NCBI GenBank assembly: GCA_903958115.1
Contig: CAJBRS010000123.1
Span: 1-5,203, forward strand
Reading direction: 5' to 3'
Length of the DNA stretch: 5,203 nt
Source: an uncultured bacterium
GTDB lineage: Bacteria > Patescibacteriota > Minisyncoccia > Phycocordibacterales > CAWITU01
Part shown: positions 1 to 4,785 of the stretch, piece by piece
Layout: every line of letters begins with the position of its first letter
Position numbering within the stretch: position 1 is the first letter of the stretch
The notes under the pieces: generated by a model
What the model was told of the DNA's origin: nothing
Seen by the model: only the letters and a program-made list of their open reading frames with translations
The model's database searches: none
Program-made: the position numbers and the translations under genes

Positions 1-753
1 AAGCGTATTGAAGCTGGAGACACTGAAGCAAAAAGCCTTTTGGCCAAGGCAAACCTTCGTCTTGTTGTTTCTATTGCAAAGAAATATGTAGGGCGTTCTC
101 CTGATCTTACTTTACTCGACTTGATTCAAGAAGGAAACCTGGGTCTTTTTAAAGCTGTAGATAAGTTTGATTGGACAAAGGGTTACAAGTTTTCCACTTA
201 TGCTACTTGGTGGATCAGACAGTCTATCACTCGTGCCTTAGCAGATCAGTCTCGAACTATCCGCGTGCCGGTGCACATGGTTGAAACTATTGCTAAGTAC
301 AAGCAGGTGTATCGACGACTAAGTCAGGACCTTGGACGTGACCCACTTCCAGATGAGATCGCTACTGAAATGGGACTTGATGTAGATAAAATTTACACTA
401 TTGAAAAAATTGATCAGAACACTGTATCACTTGATGCTCCAGTGGGGGATGATGGTGAGGATGGTAAGTCTACTTATGGTGACTTTATTGCTGATGATAA
501 GATTTTGTCACCAGATCAGGAATCCTCAAGACGAATTCTTGGTGATCAGGTACGCGAGATTTTGAATGATCTTTCTGAAAAGGAGCGACGCATTCTTGAA
601 ATGAGACATGGTCTTGACGACGGTATCCAGCACACCCTTGAAGAGGTAGGAAAGAAATTCGGAGTGACTCGTGAGCGTATTCGACAGATTGAGGCGAAGG
701 CACACGAAAAAATAAGACAACACGATAAGATCAATCGCTTAAAGAATTACTAA
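1..753 (+). CDS. rpoD: Primary sigma-70 factor (RpoD/SigA), 5'-truncated by the window edge
   Basis: This is the housekeeping sigma factor that gives RNA polymerase promoter specificity. The frame is open from base 1, so 250 codons plus TAA are visible and the N terminus lies outside; the TTG at 40 is an internal leucine codon. In visible residue numbers, region 2 runs from about 18 (NLRLVVSIAKKY) through the core-binding DLIQEGNLGL and the promoter-melting and -10-reading segment YATWWIRQSITRALADQ. The Q74 and T77 positions match the Q and T that read the -10 element in E. coli RpoD. Region 3 follows TIRVPVHM (86-93). Region 4 starts near 185, with the helix-turn-helix TLEEVGKKFGVTRERIRQIE at 212-231 that reads the -35. 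This full set of primary-sigma signatures separates it from alternative sigma factors. The tail, QHDKINRLKNY, is short and basic. The last 14 codons or so and the stop codon lie in the left arm of a long hairpin. The well-formed -35/-10 promoter at 1224-1252 fits this sigma class. Confidence 0.95.
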   Translation, partial: KRIEAGDTEAKSLLAKANLRLVVSIAKKYVGRSPDLTLLDLIQEGNLGLFKAVDKFDWTKGYKFSTYATWWIRQSITRALADQSRTIRVPVHMVETIAKYKQVYRRLSQDLGRDPLPDEIATEMGLDVDKIYTIEKIDQNTVSLDAPVGDDGEDGKSTYGDFIADDKILSPDQESSRRILGDQVREILNDLSEKERRILEMRHGLDDGIQHTLEEVGKKFGVTRERIRQIEAKAHEKIRQHDKINRLKNY

Positions 754-883
754 CACATAGCACAATACCCCTAAAAGAGAGCGCTCGTGGCCGCTAGGCC
801 AAGCCTTACTCTCTTTTAGGGGTATTGTGCTATGTGTTAGTAGTACATTCGACTTATTGATCTTGTCGTGTTGATTTTATTTT
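709..883 (+). other. Extended imperfect hairpin spanning the rpoD 3' end and 3' UTR
   Basis: Outside the perfect 32-bp repeat at 750-840 the two flanks still pair. Bases 718-735 pair with 856-873 over 18 positions, with one T/G pair at 726/865. Bases 709-717 pair with 875-883, with one G/T pair at 716/876 and base 874 bulged. Bases 746-749 pair with 841-844, with one T/G pair at 747/843. An internal loop of about 8-9 nt (736-743 and 847-855) separates the inner and outer stems. All three non-Watson-Crick positions become G-U wobbles in the rpoD-sense RNA. The right flank continues into a T-rich run, ATTTTATTTTACTTTT (874-889), so the outer stem might act as an atypical terminator. The left arm is coding sequence for the rpoD C terminus, so a translating ribosome would melt it. 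The pairing is seen directly; any function is inferred. Confidence 0.65.
750..840. repeat. Perfect 32-bp inverted repeat with 27-nt spacer (91-bp palindromic element)
   Basis: Bases 750-781 (starting CTAACACATAGCACAATACC) are the exact reverse complement of 809-840. The 27-nt spacer, 782-808, contains its own small stem, TGGCC at 788-792 against GGCCA at 797-801, with a GCTA loop. TA lies immediately outside each end (748-749 and 841-842), as would be left by an element that duplicates a TA target, though TA is self-complementary and may simply extend the palindrome. The rpoD stop codon TAA (751-753) is inside the left arm. No U-tract directly follows the right arm, so it is not a canonical intrinsic terminator by itself. 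It could be a MITE-like non-autonomous element, an mRNA-stabilising or RNase III-processed hairpin, or part of the larger structure at 709-883. Confidence 0.85.
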
Positions 884-891
884 ACTTTTGG

Positions 892-938
892 CTAAATAAA
901 AAAAACAGCTTCGCGGGATCTGGGGAGATCCGCGAAGC
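892..938 (-). terminator. Strong intrinsic terminator of the small membrane protein gene
   Basis: On the minus strand, a 13-bp GC-rich stem (GCTTCGCGGATCT against AGATCCCGCGAAGC, with one extra base bulged in the second arm) closes a CCCC loop, and is followed by TG and a run of eight T, then ATTT. The stem occupies 908-938 and the T-tract lies at 898-905, with further T-rich sequence down to 892. It starts 18 bp beyond the stop codon of the minus-strand gene that ends at 957, so it almost certainly ends that transcript. There is no T-tract on the other side, so it is one-directional. Confidence 0.85.
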
Positions 939-949
939 CGCCGGGGTTG

Positions 950-976
950 AGCTGGTTTATTCACCAGCTTTTTTTG
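950..976 (+). terminator. Probable intrinsic terminator for rightward (rpoD) transcription
   Basis: On the plus strand, AGCTGGT (950-956) pairs perfectly with ACCAGCT (963-969) around a 6-nt loop, and is followed directly by six more T before G at 976. The stem is only 7 bp but carries an uninterrupted U-tract. It lies about 200 nt after the rpoD stop codon, beyond the long palindrome, and overlaps the last codons and stop of the convergent minus-strand gene (its tail KKAGE plus TAA). It probably stops rpoD read-through. The A-rich lysine codons of the small gene provide the T-tract, so chance formation cannot be excluded. Confidence 0.55.
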
Positions 977-1172
977 ATTTGATGACCGACGTTATCTGGT
1001 GGGCTGCTGCCATAATTGCTGAGACGACAGAGCTTAAGAAGCACACCACAGACAAGGTGATGAATACCGTGCCCGTTGATGTTTCTCCCTTTACGAACTC
1101 TTCCAGAGCGTTGTAAAGGAAACCTCCCGTCGCAGATATAAAGAAATAAGCAAACCAACGATAATTAAACAT
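957..1172 (-). CDS. Small two-helix membrane protein of unknown function (71 aa)
   Basis: I do not recognise a family. The start is the ATG at 1172-1170, preceded by AGGAG with 6-nt spacing; a TTG seven codons earlier in the same frame lies upstream of that Shine-Dalgarno site and is not the start. The protein begins MFNYRWFAYFF. It has two hydrophobic segments, about residues 6-24 (WFAYFFISATGGFLYNAL region, with a GG) and 36-58 (VFITLSVVCFLSSVVSAIMA region), joined by an acidic loop (EEFVKGETS). It ends in a lysine-rich tail (KSKKAGE). By the positive-inside rule both termini would be cytoplasmic. There is no cleavable signal peptide or lipobox. The gene has a near-consensus promoter, a good ribosome site and a strong terminator, so it is a complete monocistronic unit rather than a chance frame. 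Small holins share the two-helix hairpin shape, but no lysis or phage genes are nearby. The existence of the gene is well supported; its role is unknown. Confidence 0.8.
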   Translation of the reverse strand: MFNYRWFAYFFISATGGFLYNALEEFVKGETSTGTVFITLSVVCFLSSVVSAIMAAAHQITSVIKSKKAGE

Positions 1173-1178
1173 AAGATT

Positions 1179-1183
1179 CTCCT
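1179..1183 (-). promoter_or_regulatory. Shine-Dalgarno site fixing the start of the small membrane protein
   Basis: AGGAG on the minus strand is separated by 6 nt (AATCTT) from the ATG at 1172. The upstream in-frame TTG (1193-1191) lies before this site, so the ATG is the true start. Confidence 0.8.
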
Positions 1184-1193
1184 GGTTTTTCAA

Positions 1194-1210
1194 TTTGAGT
1201 GATTCTCAAA
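1194..1210 (-). repeat. Small dyad in the leader of the membrane protein gene (possible operator)
   Basis: TTTGAG and CTCAAA form a perfect 6-bp inverted repeat with a 5-nt spacer. It lies just downstream of the -10 of the minus-strand promoter, at about +7 to +23 if transcription starts near 1217. It could be a repressor half-site pair or a weak leader hairpin. The repeat is short and AT-rich, so it may be chance. Confidence 0.35.
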
Positions 1211-1223
1211 ATGTTTCTCTGAA

Positions 1224-1252
1224 ATATTAGCATATTTTAATCAAAAAGTCAA
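1224..1252 (-). promoter_or_regulatory. Near-consensus sigma-70 promoter for the small membrane protein gene
   Basis: On the minus strand, -35 TTGACT (1252-1247) and -10 TAATAT (1229-1224) are separated by exactly 17 bp. TGC just before the -10 gives an extended -10 (TGn). Transcription should start near 1217, leaving a leader of about 45 nt before the ATG at 1172. The match predicts strong, possibly constitutive expression by the primary sigma factor. Confidence 0.8.
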
Positions 1253-1277
1253 TAGAGAGGAAAAGGTGGGGAGCGGT

Positions 1278-1283
1278 TATAAT
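1278..1283 (+). promoter_or_regulatory. -10 element for a leaderless or nearly leaderless helicase mRNA
   Basis: A perfect TATAAT ends 8 nt before the helicase ATG (1292), which would place transcription initiation at about 1290-1292, on or next to the start codon. No Shine-Dalgarno site occurs at normal spacing; the purine run AGGAAAAGGTGGGG (1258-1271) is 20 nt or more upstream. I see no convincing -35 at 16-18 bp spacing. The in-frame TAA at 1280-1282 lies within the TATAAT, so the reading frame cannot start earlier, and ATG 1292 is the only usable start there. Confidence 0.5.
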
Positions 1284-1291
1284 TAGCCGTA

Positions 1292-4200
1292 ATGACGACT
1301 AATTCCACATTGTTTGATGAGCGCTATAAGAAGCTAAATAAGGCCCAGAAACGCGCTGTAGACGCTATAGAAGGCCCTGTGATGATTGTGGCAGGCCCAG
1401 GATCAGGAAAGACTGAGGTTTTGAGCTTGCGTGTAGGTAATATTTTACGAGAGACAGATACTCGTCCTGGTAATATTCTTTGTCTTACATTTACTGAATC
1501 AGCAGCTCTTAACATGCGCGACAGACTTTCAAAACTTATTGGAGCTGAGGCCTATAAAATTTCTATCCATACTTTTCATAATTTGGCAGTTGAAATTATT
1601 GGGCGTTACCCAGAATTTTTTTATGGTGGTGCGCTTTTTGCGGCGGCTGATCCAATTTCTCAGATTGCTATTATGGAAGAAATTTTTGAAAAGCTTCCAC
1701 ACGATCATCCACTTCGCTCTTTTCACCCAGATCAGGGTTTTATTTATCTGTCACCAACACTGAAAGCGATTGGCCATCTTAAGAAAGCTGGACTAAATCC
1801 TAAGGAGCTTTCAAAAATACTTGAGCATAATGAGGCTTCGGGGATCTTGATTACAAAATTAGCAGCTGGAGTTTTTGATGAGAGGTTGAGTTTGAAAAAT
1901 TTGAGTGGTTTAGAAAAAGCTTTAGCTGAATTGAAAAAAGAAAGCGTCGCATTTTTGAAAAAAAACGCATTTCCATCTGATTTTTTTCACTCAACACTTG
2001 AGACTTTTATTTCTCTGTTCGAAAAGGCGCTGACCTCGGCAACTGAAACCGAGTCGACTAAACCGCTCTCAGCTTTCAAGGAAAAATATTTTAAAAAAGA
2101 TGACGATGGGAAGCGTGTTTTTGCCGACGAGATTAATTCTGCAAAAATGCAAGCACTGGCTGGCCTTTATGAAATGTATTCTGGAGAGATGCATCAGCGC
2201 GGTCTTTTTGATTTTGACGACATGATTCTTGATTTGATTTCCGCTCTGGAAAAACATCCTCGTTTGCGATACGAAATTCAGGAGCAGTATCAGTATTTAT
2301 TGGTGGATGAATTTCAGGATACTAATGGCGCACAGATGCGTTTGCTTAGTTTGATTGCTGATGCAGAAGTTAATGAAGGACGACCAAATTTAATGGTGGT
2401 GGGCGATGATGACCAAGCTGTTTATAAATTTCAGGGTGCTGAGCTTTCAAATATTATTGATTTTAAGAATAAGTACCGCGATGTAGAGATGGTGACAATG
2501 GCTGCCAATTATCGTTCGACTCAGGATATTCTCGATGTTGCTTCACATATCATCCGTCGAGGAGAAAATCGTTTGGAGAATTTGTTGCCTGAGCTAGAGA
2601 AAAATTTGTTAGCATCACATCCAGATATGACGAAGGGATCTATTGTGCACCGCCAATTTCAAAGCTCTCTGCATCAGTATCATTTTGTTTCTCGAGAGAT
2701 TAAGCGATTGATTGAAGAGGGAAAGGACCCACAGGACATTGCTATCATTTCTCGCAAACATAAAGCCCTTGAGGAGATGGTGCCGTACTTACAAGGTGCC
2801 GGTGTGCCTATTCGTTATGAACGTGAACAGAATGTTTTTCTTGAGCCACACATAAGACAGATTATTATTATTGCTCGATTTGTGGCGACACTTAATCAAA
2901 AAGATCAGGTTGAGGCCGATGAATATTTGCCAGAGATTTTGAGTTTTCCATTCTGGAATATTTCTCGTCAGACTATTTGGGAGATTTCTACAGCATCACT
3001 TCTCGGGCAGACAGAAGGCGAAAAATGGCGACAGAAAACATGGCTAGAAATAATGTTGGATCATAAAGACCACCAGATAAAAACTATCGCTGAATTCTTA
3101 ATTAATCTCGGAGCAGAAGCTTTACATCAGCCACTAGAAAAAATCATCGATATGATTGTCGGCGCCCATGTTGTCGTTCTTGGCGAGTCTGAGGACGAAG
3201 ACGAGGTCGGTGAGGGAGTGCGGGATGTATTAGTTGAGAGGGGTTGGGCGGGGACTGGCCTCGAAACTAATACATCTCGTACCCCCTATGCGAGCCCGTT
3301 TAAGGACCACTATTTTAGTAAAGAAAAATTTGAACACGCTCGCACAGAGTATCTTTCTTTCTTGTCTAGTCTGCGCGTGTTTGTGAGGGCTCTGCGTGAA
3401 TACAAGGATGGGGAAATGCTTACCATCCAAGACCTAGTCACCTTCGTTGATTTGCATGAAAAAAATAACATCTCATTAAATGACGAGAGCCCATTTGCTT
3501 CCGGAAAAGAGGCGGTCTCACTTTTAACTGCGCACAAGGCGAAGGGTTTGGAGTTCGATACTGTCTTTATTGTCTCTTGTCAGGATGAGGTCTGGGCGGG
3601 ACGAGGAAGAGGAAATAAAATACCACTTCCACTTAATTTGCCGATTGAGCCTGCCGGTGATACTGAAGATGATCACTTAAGGCTTTTTTATGTGGCTCTT
3701 ACTCGAGCAAAAAGACATTTATATTTAACCTCGTATGAGGTAAGAGAAGATGGAGAGGCTTCTTCAAAGCTTCGCTTTTTATTACCGCCAGAAAATAGTG
3801 ACGAGCTTTTGAAAAGTGCTGTTTTGAAAAAGTTGTATCTTGATCCAGCTGACAATACTGATATTGAAATTCCAGAAACTCACGAAGTGTTGACTGCTTC
3901 GTGGCTTCGCTATAACACACCACCATTTCTTGGTGAGGAAGAAAATTTACTTCGTATTTTACTTGAAAATTATCAGCTTTCTGTGACTCATCTTAATAAT
4001 TATTTAAACGTGGCTAAAGGTGGTCCACAGACTTTCTTGGAACAAAATTTGCTACGTTTTCCTCAAGCCAAGACACCTTCTGGGTCATATGGTTCAGCTA
4101 TTCATCGTACTGTTGAGAAATTAAGCGTTGAGCTTCGTCGTGACGGCAAGTTGTTAAGTGAAGAAAAGTTTATCGGTTGGTTTGAAGAATATTTAAAGAG

Positions 4201-4780
4201 AGAAAGGTTGAGTCTCGCTGATTTTAATTTTTATCTTGCTCGTGGAAAGGAGGCTTTGACAGCTTTTTATAAAAATAAAAAAGATACTTTTGCCGAGACT
4301 GATAAAACGGAGGTAAACTTTAAAAATCAAGGAGTGAAAATTGGTGAAGCACATCTTACAGGTAAGATTGATAGGATGATCGATTGTGGCGGAGGAGTAT
4401 TTGAGGTGCGGGATTATAAAACTGGCCGAGCTTATGAAGAATGGAAAGGGAAGGATGCCTATGAAAAAATAAAATTACATGATTATGAAAGACAGCTTAT
4501 TTTCTATAAATTGTTGGTGGAAAATTCTCGAGATTATGGAAGCTGTAAAGTGGAAAAAGGAGTCTTGGAATTTGTGGAGCCACAAAATAAACACCTGCTC
4601 GACTTACCACTTGAATTGTCTAGTGAAATTTCAAAAGAAAAAATAGGCCGTACAAAAGCCTTAATTGAAGCCGTTTTTGAGCGAATTATGAATCTGGATT
4701 TCCCTGATGTTTCAAAATACTCGCAAGATTTAGATGGAATTATTGCTTTCGAGGATGACTTGTTGAGTAAGAATATTTAG
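1292..4780 (+). CDS. UvrD/Rep-type SF1A DNA helicase fused to a RecB-family PD-(D/E)XK nuclease (1162 aa)
   Basis: This is a predicted ATP-driven 3'-5' DNA translocase/helicase with a nuclease domain, likely acting in double-strand break or other DNA repair. Helicase motifs in order: Q motif LNKAQKRAVDA (15-25), motif I GPGSGKT (35-41), Ia LCLTFTESAA (63-72), Ib around SIHTFHN (91-97), II LLVDEFQDTN (336-345), III VVGDDDQAVYKFQGA (369-383), IV AANYRST (404-410), V LLTAHKAKGLEFDTVF (744-759) and VI LFYVALTRAKRHLYL (798-812). The large segments between Ib and II and between IV and V are the 1B and 2B insertions. The C-terminal nuclease has H938 (GSAIH), D1027 (GKID), D1041 and K1043 (RDYKTG), and Q1068 and Y1072 (RQLIFY), so the catalytic set is intact; the cysteines of AddB-type iron-sulfur nucleases are absent. 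Single-chain helicase-nucleases of this kind are known, and no AddA or AddB partner is seen here. Residues about 632-669 form an odd linker: an acidic SEDEDE stretch, then a palindrome-encoded insert with G/C-rich codons such as CGG, AGG, GGG and CCC. Confidence 0.93.
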   Translation: MTTNSTLFDERYKKLNKAQKRAVDAIEGPVMIVAGPGSGKTEVLSLRVGNILRETDTRPGNILCLTFTESAALNMRDRLSKLIGAEAYKISIHTFHNLAVEIIGRYPEFFYGGALFAAADPISQIAIMEEIFEKLPHDHPLRSFHPDQGFIYLSPTLKAIGHLKKAGLNPKELSKILEHNEASGILITKLAAGVFDERLSLKNLSGLEKALAELKKESVAFLKKNAFPSDFFHSTLETFISLFEKALTSATETESTKPLSAFKEKYFKKDDDGKRVFADEINSAKMQALAGLYEMYSGEMHQRGLFDFDDMILDLISALEKHPRLRYEIQEQYQYLLVDEFQDTNGAQMRLLSLIADAEVNEGRPNLMVVGDDDQAVYKFQGAELSNIIDFKNKYRDVEMVTMAANYRSTQDILDVASHIIRRGENRLENLLPELEKNLLASHPDMTKGSIVHRQFQSSLHQYHFVSREIKRLIEEGKDPQDIAIISRKHKALEEMVPYLQGAGVPIRYEREQNVFLEPHIRQIIIIARFVATLNQKDQVEADEYLPEILSFPFWNISRQTIWEISTASLLGQTEGEKWRQKTWLEIMLDHKDHQIKTIAEFLINLGAEALHQPLEKIIDMIVGAHVVVLGESEDEDEVGEGVRDVLVERGWAGTGLETNTSRTPYASPFKDHYFSKEKFEHARTEYLSFLSSLRVFVRALREYKDGEMLTIQDLVTFVDLHEKNNISLNDESPFASGKEAVSLLTAHKAKGLEFDTVFIVSCQDEVWAGRGRGNKIPLPLNLPIEPAGDTEDDHLRLFYVALTRAKRHLYLTSYEVREDGEASSKLRFLLPPENSDELLKSAVLKKLYLDPADNTDIEIPETHEVLTASWLRYNTPPFLGEEENLLRILLENYQLSVTHLNNYLNVAKGGPQTFLEQNLLRFPQAKTPSGSYGSAIHRTVEKLSVELRRDGKLLSEEKFIGWFEEYLKRERLSLADFNFYLARGKEALTAFYKNKKDTFAETDKTEVNFKNQGVKIGEAHLTGKIDRMIDCGGGVFEVRDYKTGRAYEEWKGKDAYEKIKLHDYERQLIFYKLLVENSRDYGSCKVEKGVLEFVEPQNKHLLDLPLELSSEISKEKIGRTKALIEAVFERIMNLDFPDVSKYSQDLDGIIAFEDDLLSKNI
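3202..3298. repeat. In-frame imperfect palindromic element inside the helicase gene
   Basis: The core GATGTATTAGTT (3224-3235) is exactly reverse-complementary to 3265-3276. Pairing continues outward through 3213-3223 and 3277-3287, with one mismatch (3217/3283) and two G/T pairs (3223/3277 and 3220/3280). It goes on more weakly to 3202-3209 against 3291-3298, where 6 of 8 positions pair. Inward, GAGG (3238-3241) pairs with CCTC (3259-3262) across a 2x2 internal loop. The apical loop, 3242-3258, is G-rich. The element is translated without a stop as roughly residues 637-669, between the acidic SEDEDE stretch and SPFKDHYF, in the 2B region. Its base composition and codons differ from the AT-rich flanks. 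This resembles the palindromic elements that Rickettsia genomes carry in frame within genes, but homology to those is not claimed. Confidence 0.7.
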
Positions 4781-4785
4781 TTTTT

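Noticed and set aside
40..42. TTG as start of the sigma factor
   Set aside because: The frame is open to base 1 and the upstream codons read as continuous sigma factor sequence (KRIEAGDTEAKSLL), so the gene is cut by the window edge.
750..840. Integron attC site or IS end
   Set aside because: The required attC core site pattern (RYYYAAC and GTTRRRY with spaced L and R boxes) is not met, no integrase or transposase gene is present, and the arms are one continuous perfect repeat.
750..840. Palindrome as an amplification or assembly artefact
   Set aside because: An artefactual fold-back would repeat the rpoD flank exactly, whereas the outer flanks are diverged with a bulge and wobble-type changes. 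It cannot be fully excluded without read mapping.
868..1116. Plus-strand open frame of 82 codons opposite the small membrane protein gene
   Set aside because: It has no ribosome site, begins inside the T-rich tail of the rpoD hairpin, and reads through the GC-rich terminator stem. The minus-strand gene has promoter, Shine-Dalgarno site and terminator.
957..1172. Holin assignment for the small membrane protein
   Set aside because: Only the two-helix shape fits; there is no endolysin, spanin or phage gene in view and no recognisable family signature.
1170..1193. TTG start giving a 78-aa form of the small membrane protein
   Set aside because: The AGGAG site lies between this TTG and the ATG at 1172, so the ATG is correctly spaced and the TTG is not.
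1254..1261. -35 element for the helicase promoter
   Set aside because: At 16-18 bp upstream of TATAAT the bases are an AG-rich run with no resemblance to TTGACA.
2032..2055. Short hairpin CTCGG/CCGAG within the helicase gene
   Set aside because: The stem is only 5-7 bp and has no T-tract or flanking signal; this is expected by chance in a 3.5-kb gene.
3230..3926. Antisense open frames of 66-75 codons within the helicase gene
   Set aside because: They are shadows of a gene with full domain structure and have no ribosome sites or recognisable motifs.
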